DNA from: Microbacterium esteraromaticum
GTDB lineage: Bacteria > Actinomycetota > Actinomycetes > Actinomycetales > Microbacteriaceae
Length of the DNA stretch: 64,000 bases
Direction of reading: 5' to 3'
Assembly: GCF_900163815.1 (NCBI RefSeq)
Contig: NZ_FUKO01000034.1
Coordinates: 18,670-82,669 of the forward strand
Shown here: positions 36,616 through 45,692 of the stretch, piece after piece
How the letters are laid out: each line of letters begins with the position of its first letter
Position numbering within the stretch: position 1 is the stretch's first letter
Program-made: the position numbers and the translations under genes
The notes under the pieces: model-generated
Databases searched by the model: none
Seen by the model: only the letters and a program-made list of their open reading frames with translations
Told to the model about the DNA's origin: nothing

Positions 36616-37517
36616 GGTTCGATGATCACTTTGCCGGCAGTGTGCCCAGCCTCCACCATGGCGACGGCCTCCGCAGCCCGATCGAGACTGTACCGGTCCG
36701 TCACCTGCGGATCGACGAGACCGTACAGGGCGACGCCGGTGACCTTCTCGAGCCCTTCACGCGTGCGCACCACCGCTACGCCACCGAGTTGCTGCACGGT
36801 GGTCGGGTCTGCGGTACTGATGATGACGCTCGGGTCTTTGGCGACGACCGCGAGATCACGAAGCGCCTGCCCACCGACCAGGTCGATGAGCACATCAACA
36901 CCCTCCGGCGCGATGGCACGCACCCGGTCAGCCGCACCCTCCCCGGAGGCAACGAACGTCGCACCGGTCGACTCCACCAGTTCCTGCTTCGCTGCACTGG
37001 CCACACCGATGACCGTGAACTTGTGCACATTGCCGATCTGCGCCGCCATCAGCCCGACCCCACCTCCGGCGCCAAGAATCAGCATCGTCTGACCAGGTTC
37101 CAGCTCGATCTGATGCGTCACGTCATACGCAGCCGCCCCTGCGACAGGCAGTGCTGCAGCGTCAGCAAAGGAAAGCTCTTCGGGCTTCTGGACGGTTTGT
37201 GCCGCATCCAACACCGTGTGCTTCGCGAACGTTCCCTGTCCTTTGGCCGCGAGGCCGAGCACCATGTCACCGACAGCGAAGTTCTCGACCTCTGCGCCTA
37301 CGGCGGTGACGACACCGGAGGCCTCTCGGCCCATCGGTGCGGGAAGCGGCCAGTGGGAGCCCATCTGCCCCGCACGGATCTTCCAGTCAGCAGGGTTCAC
37401 CCCGGCCGCTTTCACTTCGATCGCGAGCTCTCCAGGCCCAGGCGCCGGAGCCGGGCGTTCAACGAGTTCCTGCGTCTCGGGGCCGCCATAGGCGGCGAAG
37501 ACCAGCGCTTTCGACAT
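36612..37517 (-). CDS. NADP-dependent quinone-oxidoreductase-type protein (zinc-free MDR)
   Basis: A 301-residue medium-chain dehydrogenase/reductase. The N-terminal GroES-like domain has AAGVNPADWKIRAGQ, the nucleotide site is LILGAGGGVGLMAAQIG near 157-172, and the catalytic zinc ligands of alcohol dehydrogenases are absent. Such enzymes reduce quinones or enones with NADPH. In this cluster a role in redox stress caused by metals is plausible but unproven. Confidence 0.9.
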   Translation of the reverse strand: MSKALVFAAYGGPETQELVERPAPAPGPGELAIEVKAAGVNPADWKIRAGQMGSHWPLPAPMGREASGVVTAVGAEVENFAVGDMVLGLAAKGQGTFAKHTVLDAAQTVQKPEELSFADAAALPVAGAAAYDVTHQIELEPGQTMLILGAGGGVGLMAAQIGNVHKFTVIGVASAAKQELVESTGATFVASGEGAADRVRAIAPEGVDVLIDLVGGQALRDLAVVAKDPSVIISTADPTTVQQLGGVAVVRTREGLEKVTGVALYGLVDPQVTDRYSLDRAAEAVAMVEAGHTAGKVIIEP

Positions 37518-37552
37518 TATTGACTTCTCCTCATTCTCCAGGTGAGTGACAC

Positions 37553-37984
37553 TTACGTGGTTGCCTGTGGCGGAGCGTCTTCACCCGAAGCCTCTGCCGC
37601 ATCAGCGAGTTCCTTCGTGGCATACTCCGCGTCAATTGCGTGCTCCGGAGGTGAATAGACGGTGTAGAGCACCAAAGGCTCATCGCCAGTGTTGCGGAAG
37701 TTGTGGCGAGTACCGGCCGGGACAGCGCACAGGTCGCCAGCATCAACGGTGTGCGTCTCGCCGTCAAGGTCGGCCTCTCCGCTGCCCGACACAAAACTCA
37801 GCAACTGGTCGGTGGTGTCATGCACCTCGTCGCCGATCTCCCCGCCCACCGGAATCGTCATCGCAACGAGTTGGGAATGCTTTCCCGTCCAGAGCACCTG
37901 ACGAAAATTCGTGTTTGCTTTCGCGACCTCGTCGATGATGAAGTGCGTCGCCTTCTCGCCGACGCTGAACTGGTTCTCACTCAT
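37553..37984 (-). CDS. Cupin-domain protein
   Basis: A 143-residue single-domain cupin. Motif 1 is GGEIGDEVHDTTDQLLSFVSG and motif 2 is PAGTRHNFRNTG, with His and Glu ligands for one metal ion. The C-terminal 30 residues are acidic and probably disordered. It lies between the CPG-motif ATPase and the oxidoreductase, all on the same strand. The substrate is unknown. Confidence 0.9.
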   Translation of the reverse strand: MSENQFSVGEKATHFIIDEVAKANTNFRQVLWTGKHSQLVAMTIPVGGEIGDEVHDTTDQLLSFVSGSGEADLDGETHTVDAGDLCAVPAGTRHNFRNTGDEPLVLYTVYSPPEHAIDAEYATKELADAAEASGEDAPPQATT

Positions 37985-37999
37985 GTGTGTGGTCCTTTC

Positions 38000-40039
38000 T
38001 TAAGATGGAAGTTCGGATGAACTCTGGGCCGTGGCTGGTTCGACCGGGCGGCCTGTTTCATGTGCGGCTCGGGCGCGTTCACTCCTCGACAACGCAGTGG
38101 CTCCTTGGGTGTTGCGCAGCAGGCGCATCGCGTTGAGGATTACGATGAGCACCGATCCCTCGTGCACGAGCATGCCGATAGCCATCGTGACACCCCCTGC
38201 GAAGACCCCGACGAGCAGCACGACAACGGTGATGAGCGCGATCCAGATGTTCTGGCGCATGACGTTCACGGTGCGTTTGGCGAGGCTGATTGCTTCGGGC
38301 AGTTTCAAGAGGTTGTCGCCCATCAGGGCAATGTCTGCCGTCTCCACGGCCACCGCTGAGCCCGCTGCACCCATGGCAACACCAATGTCGGCGGTCGCGA
38401 GGGCCGGGGCGTCGTTCACGCCGTCGCCCACCATCGCGACCGTGTGCCCCTCGCGCTGCAACCGCGCGACAGCGTCGAGCTTGTCCTCGGGTAGCAACGA
38501 AGCATGGATCTCATCGATACCGACCGCCTCACCGATGGCTTCGGCGACAAGGCGCGTATCTCCGGTGAGCATCACCACCTTCTGCACCCCGCTAGCGTGC
38601 AAGCGCCTGATCATCTCGGGGGCATCCTCGCGGATCGTATCTGCGACACCGATTACGCCAAGCACGCTCTCATCGACCGCGACAATCATGGGGGTCTTGC
38701 CTGCCGCTGCCAGTTTGTTCGCAGCCACAGCCGCCCCCGCGTCGTTCACGATCCCGTACTGTTCGAGCAGCGGCACGTTACCGATGAGTACCCGCTTGCC
38801 GTGAGCGTCGGCCACGATCCCCTTGCCCACGACCGGTGTGACCGATCCCGGAAGGCCCTCGGGGGCCACTCCTTCTTCTCGTGCGGTGTAGAGGATCGGG
38901 CGGGCAAGTGGGTGCTCGGACCCTGCTTCTGCGGCGGCTGCCCAGCGAAGCACCTCGCGCCGATCCGCTTCAGGATTGAGCACAACGATGTCGGTGAGTA
39001 CCGGGCGGCCCTCGGTGAGAGTCCCCGTCTTATCGACTGCGACGGCCGAGATCTTGGCCGAGGTTTCGAGGTACTCGCCGCCCTTGATGAGAATCCCGTT
39101 GCGGGCCGAGCGGCCGATTCCCGCTACGATCGCCACGGGAATCGAGATGACGAGCGCGCCCGGGCAACCGATCACGAGCAACGTGAGGCCGAGCACTACG
39201 TCACCAGAGATGAGGCCCGCCGCAAGCGCGAGTACCATCACCGCGGGCGTGTACCACTTCGAGAATCGGTCGATGAATGCCTGCGTTTTCGCTTTCGCAT
39301 CCTGCGCTTCTTCGACACGGTGAATGATGCGCGCGAGCGTCGTGTCGGCTCCGATGCCGGTCGCCACGACCTGTAGGAATCCGCCCCGCGAGATCGTGCC
39401 CGCAAACACGTGATCTGACTTCGTCTTTTCGACAGGGATCGACTCACCCGTGATCGATGCCTCGTCGATCGCTCCGGTGCCTGACACGACCTGCCCGTCG
39501 ACGGGAACTTTCGCTCCGTTCTTTACGAGCACGATCTCGCCCATGCGCACCTGATGTGCGGCGATCTCGACCTGCTCACCGTCGCGCATCACGACTGCAA
39601 CGTCGGGGGCCACCGAGACCAACTCAGCGAGCGCTGCACGGGTCTTGTTCATCGTGCCGGCTTCGAGTGCGTGACCGATCGCGAAGAGGAACGTCACGGC
39701 GGCAGCTTCCCAGAAGTTGCCGATGAGTGTCGCGCCGATCGCTGCAATCGATACGAGCAGGTCGATACTGATGAACTTTACGAGCAGTGCCCGGACGGCC
39801 TTCACGACGATTCCGTACCCCGCGACAATTGCTGCGGCGAGCATGAACGCGTTCGCAAGGGTAAACACATGACCAGAACCGTGGGCGTGTTCGCCAGCGT
39901 CGATCCACCATTGCGGACCGACCGTGACGTTCCAGCTGCCGCCGAAGAGCTTTTCGACGCCGAACGACACGAGAATGAGGAGGCCCGAGACAACGGGAAT
40001 GAACCAGTTGCCATACCGCCACTTACGGAACGCGTTCAC
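38000..40039 (-). CDS. P1B-type metal-transporting ATPase with CPG motif
   Basis: A 679-residue efflux ATPase. The TGE is in SITGESIPVEKTKSDH (near 197). The membrane motif is GCPGALVISIP with CPG at 292-294, a variant of the usual CPC. The phosphorylation site is VDKTGTLTEG (336-345), HP is kept in GSEHPLARPIL, and MVGDGVNDAPAL is the hinge. An N-terminal HAHGSGH cluster near 51-57 could bind metal. The linked HMA chaperone gene suggests a soft metal such as Cu, Zn or Cd; the CPG motif leaves the choice open. Confidence 0.92.
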   Translation of the reverse strand: MNAFRKWRYGNWFIPVVSGLLILVSFGVEKLFGGSWNVTVGPQWWIDAGEHAHGSGHVFTLANAFMLAAAIVAGYGIVVKAVRALLVKFISIDLLVSIAAIGATLIGNFWEAAAVTFLFAIGHALEAGTMNKTRAALAELVSVAPDVAVVMRDGEQVEIAAHQVRMGEIVLVKNGAKVPVDGQVVSGTGAIDEASITGESIPVEKTKSDHVFAGTISRGGFLQVVATGIGADTTLARIIHRVEEAQDAKAKTQAFIDRFSKWYTPAVMVLALAAGLISGDVVLGLTLLVIGCPGALVISIPVAIVAGIGRSARNGILIKGGEYLETSAKISAVAVDKTGTLTEGRPVLTDIVVLNPEADRREVLRWAAAAEAGSEHPLARPILYTAREEGVAPEGLPGSVTPVVGKGIVADAHGKRVLIGNVPLLEQYGIVNDAGAAVAANKLAAAGKTPMIVAVDESVLGVIGVADTIREDAPEMIRRLHASGVQKVVMLTGDTRLVAEAIGEAVGIDEIHASLLPEDKLDAVARLQREGHTVAMVGDGVNDAPALATADIGVAMGAAGSAVAVETADIALMGDNLLKLPEAISLAKRTVNVMRQNIWIALITVVVLLVGVFAGGVTMAIGMLVHEGSVLIVILNAMRLLRNTQGATALSRSERARAAHETGRPVEPATAQSSSELPS

Positions 40040-40090
40040 GAATGTGCCGCCTTTCGAATTGGTGAACTTAGTGCGTTAGGAGCCGTTTGG

Positions 40091-40327
40091 CTAGAACGCG
40101 GAGGCCTTCGACTTATAGCCGGCCTTATCGACAGCAGCAATGAGATCGTCGACGGAACTTCTTGTCTCATCGTGGTCGATCTCAACGCGACCCGAGGCGA
40201 AGTGCACCGTCACGTTCTCGACGCCATCGAGCTTTCCGACCTGCTTCTCGATCTTGGTCACGCACGACGGGCACGAGAAACCCTCGGCGCGCAGCAGAGT
40301 GTGGGTGGTGTCAGTAGCGTTCGCCAT
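40091..40327 (-). CDS. HMA-domain metallochaperone
   Basis: A 78-residue ferredoxin-like HMA protein with the metal site GFSCPSCVTKIEKQVGKLDG (Cys near 19 and 22). It likely hands metal to the ATPase encoded just downstream, which lacks its own HMA domain. It is the first gene of the island operon, and an FNR-type promoter lies 93-106 bp upstream. Confidence 0.92.
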   Translation of the reverse strand: MANATDTTHTLLRAEGFSCPSCVTKIEKQVGKLDGVENVTVHFASGRVEIDHDETRSSVDDLIAAVDKAGYKSKASAF

Positions 40328-40391
40328 GATGAGTCCTTTCGCTTCACCCCGAAACGGGGATCGACCAGGAGGTTCCTGGCCTTCACGACCC

Positions 40392-40397
40392 AGACTA
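40392..40397 (-). promoter_or_regulatory. Candidate -10 element of the metallochaperone promoter
   Basis: TAGTCT (a TANNNT match) read on the minus strand. A start about 6-7 nt further on would put the FNR-type box centre near -41.5, the classical activating position. Confidence 0.45.
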
Positions 40398-40419
40398 TTG
40401 TGTTGACAGAGCCTCAGCC

Positions 40420-40433
40420 TTGACCTAGATCAA
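40420..40433. promoter_or_regulatory. FNR-type operator
   Basis: TTGATCTAGGTCAA on the minus strand differs at one position from the FNR consensus TTGAT-N4-ATCAA. It is the likely target of the island's Crp/Fnr regulator, whose recognition helix keeps the FNR residues. Confidence 0.6.
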
Positions 40434-40499
40434 GTCGTGCTCGGAGCTCCTCTCTGTGGCTCACCAGCTACTTGGGCGCTGTGAGTCGCTTCTTGGTTG

Positions 40500-40710
40500 A
40501 TCTGCTGGGCGCCATGAAGGTCTACAAGACCGAACTGATCCGTCAGCAAGGCCCTGGCGGACGGTCGAGCAGGTCGAGCTTGCGACCCTCGAATACGTGT
40601 GGTGGTGGAACCATGAGCGGCTCCACGGGGAACTCGATATGCGTACTCCGATCGAGGTCGAACAGGCGTACTACGCTGAAACCGAGACGCTTCTGTCACC
40701 GACCGGCTGA
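40500..40710 (+). pseudogene. IS3-family OrfB 3' fragment, frameshifted
   Basis: It encodes the end of a DDE transposase: [13 protein letters not shown], then after a frame change near 40555 [20 protein letters not shown] and a final [13 protein letters not shown]. Catalytic residues before this are missing. It is distinct from the two complete IS3 copies. Confidence 0.8.
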
Positions 40711-40803
40711 CAGGGAAACCGGTCGGAACAAGAACCAGGCCAATTCAAAATGTGAGTCGCCCCGGTGTGTCCGGAGGCAGAATTCCTTGGAAGGATCTGT
40801 CTC

Positions 40804-41128
40804 ATGGCACGTCCCAGCAAATACCCGCGCGAGCTTCGTGAGCGCGCTGTCCGTATGGTCGCCGAGGTGCGGTCCGAGTATCCGAGCGAGTACGCGGCGA
40901 TCACCGCGGTCGCGGGCATGCTGGGGATCGGATCGCCCGAAACGATCCGCACCTGGATTCGCCGGGTCCAAGGTCGATGGCGGGCAGCGGCCCGGTGTCA
41001 CGAGCGACGCGCAGGCAGAGATCAAGAAGCTGAAGCGCGAGAACGCTGAGTTGCGGCGTGCGAACGAGATATTGAAGGCGGCCTCGGCTTTCTTCGCGGC
41101 CGAACTCGACCGGCCACACCTGCGATAG
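40804..41128 (+). pseudogene. IS3 copy B OrfA, frameshifted
   Basis: [20 protein letters not shown] begins a normal OrfA with an HTH ([12 protein letters not shown]). One extra G near 40968-40970 then moves the reading frame; the correct continuation [20 protein letters not shown] to LDRPHLR is in the next frame. Unless the base is a sequencing error, this copy cannot make full OrfA. Confidence 0.8.
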
Positions 41129-42057
41129 TCGCCTTCATCGACGAGCACAAGGATCGCACCGATGGTGGGCTCCGGTGGGGTGTCGAGTCGATCTGTGCCG
41201 TGCTCACCCAGCACGGTTGCAAGGTCGCCCCATCGAGCTACTACGACGCCCGGAGCCGGGAGCCGTCGGCGCGGGAGGTGTCGGACGAGCGGTGGAAGCC
41301 GATCATCCTGGCCACGTGGCGCAAGCAACGGCGGCTGCTCGGCGCTCGAAAGCTCTGGTTGCGGTTGCGACGTGAGGGGCATGACATCGCCCGCTGCACG
41401 GTCGAGCGGCTCATGCGGGAGCTCGGGATCGCTGGTGTCGTCCGTGGGCGGCGCAAGAACCCGGTCGACGCGGATCCGAGGGAAAGCAGGCCGGCCGACC
41501 TCGTCGACCGGCACTTCGCCCGGTTCCGCACGAATCAGCTCTGGGTGGCCGACTTCACCTACGTGTGGACGTGGTCGGGGTGGGTGTACGTCGCGTTCGT
41601 GTTCGACGCGCACTCCCGTCGCATCCTCGGCTGGCGGGCCGCGACGAGCATGACGACCCCGTTGGTGCTGGACTGCCTCGAGATGGCGCTCTGGACTCGG
41701 CGGCGCGAAGGCGCCACCGGCTTCGCCGGACTCACGCATCACACCGATGCCGGGTCGGTCTACACATCGATTTCGTTCACCGACCGGCTCATCGACGAGG
41801 GCATCGACCCGTCCGTCGGGTCCGTCGGTGATGCGTACGATAACGCCCTCGCGGAGTCCCAGATCGGGCTCTACAAGTCCGAACTCATCCACCACGAAGG
41901 CCCGTGGCGCGACGTCGATCAGGTCGAGGTCGCGACCGCCGGCTGGGTGCAGTGGTTCAACACCGACCGAATCCACGGCTCGATCGACGACCTCACCCCG
42001 CTCGAGGCCGAGCAGTTCAGCTACGCTCTGACCGAACCCCTCGAACGAGCGGGCTGA
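41108..42057 (+). CDS. IS3 copy B OrfB (DDE transposase)
   Basis: The integrase core is complete: Asp in [13 protein letters not shown], Asp in [11 protein letters not shown] and Glu in [14 protein letters not shown]. The HTH_21 region [18 protein letters not shown] precedes it. The frame opens near 41108 and overlaps the end of orfA, as expected for frameshift-made OrfAB; the first internal ATG is at 41200. Confidence 0.9.
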
Positions 42058-42114
42058 CACCAGAAACCAGCCCTCCGGACACGCCGGGGCGACTCAGATG
42101 ACCAGTCACCGCGC

Positions 42115-42765
42115 GTGCACGCGCTCAAGGATCTCGCGGCCCTCACGACGTTGGCGGATCGGTGTGGGGAGGTGCATCAGAGCTATTCCGACTTCGTAAT
42201 GCTCTGCGCCCTCCTCGCCGCCCGCGGCTCCGAGATCTCCGGCCTTCAAGTCGGCGACATCGACTGGGATCAACGGATCGTCACGATCCGCCGCCAAACC
42301 TACCCAGGAGCAGGCGGGCTCGTCACCAAGCAAACCAAGGGACGAGACATCCGGCACGTCCCCATCCTGCAAGCGCTCACCCCCGTGCTTGAGCGCCTCA
42401 CCGCAGACCGTGAACCTGACGAACGACTACTAACCGGACCCCGCGGCAGCGTGCTCACTACCGCCTCCGTCAGGGATGCAACGAAATGGGATCAGCTCGT
42501 CACCGATCTTGAACTGACGAGCCTCACCCGGCACGGGCTTCGTCACACCGGGGCAACCTGGCTCGCCGACGCCGGCATCCCCCTCCACGTCCTCCAAGGC
42601 ATCCTCGGCCACAAATCCATCGAGACCACCCGCGGCTACCTCCACCCCGACACCAGACACCTCACCGACGCCGCGGCCCGCGCAAACGCGTTCCTCAACG
42701 GGCAAGAAAACCCCACCCGCGAGGCTCCTATCAAGACGCGTCGCGCAGCGGCTCCCGGGCGATGA
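42115..42765 (+). pseudogene. Tyrosine integrase, catalytic domain only
   Basis: About 215 residues of the catalytic domain of a phage/ICE-type integrase: Arg in LLAARGSEISGL, the HxxR box TRHGLRHTG, and GHKSIETTRGYLH with the nucleophilic Tyr. The arm- and core-binding domains are missing, and copy B of IS3 ends 19 bp upstream. A 79-bp piece of a close homologue is repeated at 47441-47519. It would act at the tRNA-Pro half at 42957-42998. Confidence 0.85.
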
Positions 42766-42797
42766 AAACGGACACAGATCGCAGTGAAAACGGGCTC

Positions 42798-42821
42798 CAG
42801 GTCCCGGCCAGGTCCCGGCTC
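42798..42821. repeat. Direct repeat (two tandem CAGGTCCCGGC units), first copy
   Basis: A 24-bp sequence repeated perfectly at 45693-45716. The tandem units could be integrase arm sites; the two copies flank the tRNA-Pro half and the IS21 insertion. Confidence 0.6.
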
Positions 42822-42916
42822 GTCGCAACGTCCGCAGTTGAAGCATCTCGATGCACATCGGCTGCCACGGTGGGATGCTTCCGTAAACCACTCCGAAGGG
42901 GACTACGGAAACGACG

Positions 42917-42951
42917 AAGCCCAGGTGAGAAACATGCTCTCATCTGGGCTT
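42917..42951. terminator. Stem-loop terminator next to tRNA-Pro half
   Basis: Arms 42917-42930 and 42938-42951 pair over 14 bp with one G-T pair around a 7-nt loop, followed by TTTC on the plus strand and a run of A ahead on the minus strand. It may end both the integrase transcript and, in the parent genome, the tRNA transcript. Confidence 0.7.
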
Positions 42952-42956
42952 TTCTG

Positions 42957-42998
42957 TCGGGATGACAGGATTTGAACCTGCGACCCCTTGACCCCCAG
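42957..42998 (-). pseudogene. tRNA-Pro (GGG type) 3' half, integration scar
   Basis: From discriminator A (42957) through acceptor CATCCCG, the T-arm (GCAGGTTCAAATCCTGT on the minus strand) and anticodon 3' stem up to CTGGGGG, then the match stops. No 5' half follows. This is the segment tyrosine integrases exchange at tRNA anticodon loops, so it marks an att core. From 42999 to the IS21 end I see no gene. Confidence 0.8.
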
Positions 42999-43197
42999 GT
43001 AGACGGTTCAGCCCAGATCCTTGATTTTCCGGGCTTTTCTGCCCCTCAGAAGGTCCCTTTTCACGTCATGGATTGCATGATTGAATATTCGCTTCTCTGA
43101 GCGCCATGGGTATCGCGGTTGAGCGCCGCTTGCTCGTCGATGCGATCGTGTGGTTGAGCGCCACTGATTATTCGGGTTCGGCGCCACTTTCCTAGGC

Positions 43198-43233
43198 TCC
43201 TTCTGCCGCGTGGCTGATCACGCGGCAGAAGGA
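43198..43233. promoter_or_regulatory. 15-bp perfect hairpin before istA
   Basis: Arms TCCTTCTGCCGCGTG (43198-43212) and its exact complement (43219-43233) enclose a 6-nt loop. The right arm ends in the AAGGA of the istA ribosome site, so transcripts coming from outside would hide that site. Confidence 0.7.
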
Positions 43234-43242
43234 GTAGTTCGG

Positions 43243-44808
43243 ATGGTACGCAGGATCAAGGCGAAGCTGGTGCTCCGGCTTCGCGCGGAGGGGTTCTCGT
43301 CGCGGCAGATCGCGGCGCAGGGTATGTCTCGGCACTCGGTGGCGGCGGTGCTCGACGCCGCCGACCGGGAAGGGATCGGCTGGGACGAGGTCGCTGACCT
43401 CGAGGAGGCGGACGTGTATGCGCGGCTGTTCCCCGGGCGCGGTGAGCACGAGAGCGTTCACGCGCAGCCCGACTGGGATCGGGTGCATCGGGAGCTCGCT
43501 CGTGTCGGGGTGACATTGAAGTTGTTGCATGGCGAGTACGTCGACGCTTGCCGCGGCAAGGGCGAGACGGCGATGGGGTATGACCGGTTCTGCAAGACCT
43601 ACCAGCGGCACGTGCTGGTGATCGGCGCGGCGTCGCGGGTCGGGCATAAGGCCGGGCAGACGGTCGAGGTCGACTGGTCCGGGAAGACGATGGTGCTGAC
43701 CGACCCGGTCACCGGGCAGCAGGCGCGGGTCTACTTGTTCGTCGCGACACTGCCGTTCTCGAGGTACTCGTTCGTCGAGCCGACGCTCGATATGCGGCAG
43801 GACACCTGGCTGCGCGCGAACGCCGCGATGTTCGACTGGTTCGGCGGGTCCGTCCCCCGGATCGTCCCCGACAACCTGAAGACCGGAGTGATCAAGCACC
43901 CGGCGGAGGGTGAGGTGGTCCTCAACGACGCGTATCGGGAGCTCGCGGCGCACTACTCCGCTGCGGTGCTGCCGGGGCGGGTGAAGAAGCCGAAGGACAA
44001 GGCGAGCGTCGAGGGCACCGTCGGGAACGTCGCAACCTGGGTGATCGCGGCGCTTCGCGACCGGCGGTTCGCGAGCCTGCCGGAGCTGCGGGCAGCGGTC
44101 TTTGAGCGGGTCGCCGCTTACAACACCGAGCCGTTCCAGAAGCGCGCGGGATCCAGATTGAGCGTGTTCGAGGGTGAGGAGAAGCCGCTGCTGCGGCCGC
44201 TCCCGGCCGTCGCGTTCGAGATCTCCCGATGGCTCTACGGCCGCAAAGTCCAGCGGAACGGACACGTGGTGTTCGAGCGCAACTTCTACTCCGTCCCCTA
44301 CGCGAACATCGGCCGGAACGTCGATCTCCGCGTCACCGACACGACATTGGAGGTGTTCGCCGGGAACCAGCGCCTCACCAGTCATCTCCTCGCCCCGACA
44401 GGGATGATCAACGAGTACCGCACCCACGACAGCGACCTGCCCGACGGTCCCCGCTACCGGCAATGGGATCCCGAACGGGTCCGGGAATGGGCGGCCAGGA
44501 TCGGCGAGAACACCACCACGATCGTGAACCGTGTCTTCGAGTCGGTCCCCGTCGACGAGCAGGGCCTGGACGCCGCACTGGCAGTGCTCAGGCTCACCCG
44601 TCGCTACTCGAACGCGCGGGTCGAAGCCGCCGCCGGCATCGCCCTCGCATCGCGGGTCCGCTCACCTCGCTACGCGCATCTGCGATCGATCCTCGACAGC
44701 CGTCAGGACGACCCCGGCAGCGGTGACGCCTGGTCCGCACCCGGGACCCCGCCCGGGCCGGCAGGCTACGTCCGCGGCGCCGACTACTACGCGGGAGGTG
44801 CTCGATGA
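43243..44808 (+). CDS. istA: IS21 transposase IstA
   Basis: A 521-residue DDE transposase. The N-terminal HTH is AEGFSSRQIAAQGMSRHSVA. The rve integrase core shows VEVDWSGKTMVL (Asp), IVPDNLKTGV (Asp) and KDKASVEGTVG (Glu). The C-terminal domain has the typical RNGHVVFERNFYSVPYANIG. ATG 43243 is chosen for its spacing to AAGGAG; the longer frame would begin inside the hairpin. It overlaps istB by 4 bp. Confidence 0.95.
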   Translation: MVRRIKAKLVLRLRAEGFSSRQIAAQGMSRHSVAAVLDAADREGIGWDEVADLEEADVYARLFPGRGEHESVHAQPDWDRVHRELARVGVTLKLLHGEYVDACRGKGETAMGYDRFCKTYQRHVLVIGAASRVGHKAGQTVEVDWSGKTMVLTDPVTGQQARVYLFVATLPFSRYSFVEPTLDMRQDTWLRANAAMFDWFGGSVPRIVPDNLKTGVIKHPAEGEVVLNDAYRELAAHYSAAVLPGRVKKPKDKASVEGTVGNVATWVIAALRDRRFASLPELRAAVFERVAAYNTEPFQKRAGSRLSVFEGEEKPLLRPLPAVAFEISRWLYGRKVQRNGHVVFERNFYSVPYANIGRNVDLRVTDTTLEVFAGNQRLTSHLLAPTGMINEYRTHDSDLPDGPRYRQWDPERVREWAARIGENTTTIVNRVFESVPVDEQGLDAALAVLRLTRRYSNARVEAAAGIALASRVRSPRYAHLRSILDSRQDDPGSGDAWSAPGTPPGPAGYVRGADYYAGGAR

Positions 44809-45551
44809 GCCGGCTCGACTCCGAGACGAAGCGGAAGCTGCGGGAGATGGGCGTGTCCTCGCTGGTCGACGCGTTCGAGGTTCAGGACGACACCCTCACG
44901 TTGGGGATGGTGTTCGAGGAACGGGTCAAGCTCGCCGTCGATGACGCCCACGCCACCTTCACCCACGCCAAGGTCGAAGGCCTCATCCGTCGGGCGGGGC
45001 TGCGTTACCCGAACGCGGACCTGCGCCGAGTGGACATGCTCGAGAGGCGGGGACTTGACCGGGGTGTGATCGCGCAGCTCGGGACCTGCCAGTTCATCAC
45101 GAGGCAACAGAACGTCGTGTTCCAAGGCTTCACCGGCTCTGGGAAGTCCTACCTCGGGTCAGCGTTGGCGAAGCAGGCCTGTCAGCACCGATACCGGGCG
45201 CACTACATCCGCATGCCCGACCTCGAAGAGACCTGGGCAGCCGCCCGCGACAAGCCCGGCGGGAAGGAGAAGTGGCTCCGCAAGTACTCCACGTTCACCC
45301 TCCTCGTCATCGACGAATGGCTGCTCGACCAGCCTGATGACAGCGTCCGCGGCATGCTGCTCGAACTCCTCGAACGGCGCTACGACGCCACCTCGACAGT
45401 GTTCTGCACCCAGTACGCGAAGAAGGACTGGCACCAGCGCCTCGGCTCCGGAGTCCACGCCGACGCGATCATGGACCGCATCGTCCACAACACACTCTGG
45501 ATCGAAACCGGCGAGGTGAACATGCGCGAACACACCGCCACGGCCAGCTGA
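44805..45551 (+). CDS. istB: IS21 helper ATPase IstB
   Basis: A 248-residue AAA+ protein that assembles target DNA for IstA. Walker A is GFTGSGKSYLGSALAKQA near 107-124, Walker B is LLVIDEWLLDQP, and a sensor-type region, STVFCTQYAKKDWHQRLGS, follows. The start overlaps the istA stop as ATGA. Confidence 0.95.
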   Translation: MSRLDSETKRKLREMGVSSLVDAFEVQDDTLTLGMVFEERVKLAVDDAHATFTHAKVEGLIRRAGLRYPNADLRRVDMLERRGLDRGVIAQLGTCQFITRQQNVVFQGFTGSGKSYLGSALAKQACQHRYRAHYIRMPDLEETWAAARDKPGGKEKWLRKYSTFTLLVIDEWLLDQPDDSVRGMLLELLERRYDATSTVFCTQYAKKDWHQRLGSGVHADAIMDRIVHNTLWIETGEVNMREHTATAS

Positions 45552-45692
45552 ACCAGCCCGGTGGGCGTCGCCCCGACGGGGCGGCGCTCACCGGCAATAC
45601 TCCCTGGCACTGAAAGGGGATATCAAGCGGCGCTGGGGCTGAATATCCGGTGGTGCTCAGAGGTCCGAATACTCAGCATGATTTGCATGCGT

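Larger units (their letters stand above)
40753..42096 (+). mobile_element. IS3-family element (copy B)
   Basis: A 1344-bp element with 25-bp terminal inverted repeats beginning TGAGTCGCCCCGG, one mismatch apart (40753-40777 and 42072-42096). A possible 3-bp ATG duplication flanks it if the right end is taken at 42097. It lies directly upstream of, and probably cut, the tyrosine integrase gene at 42115. Confidence 0.9.
43082..45675 (+). mobile_element. IS21-family element, recent insertion
   Basis: A 2594-bp element with ends TGAATATTCG and CGAATACTCA and further internal copies of a GAGCGCCA-like repeat at both ends, the multiple terminal repeats of IS21. A perfect 7-bp target duplication GCATGAT flanks it (43075-43081 and 45676-45682). 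istA and istB are intact. Confidence 0.95.
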
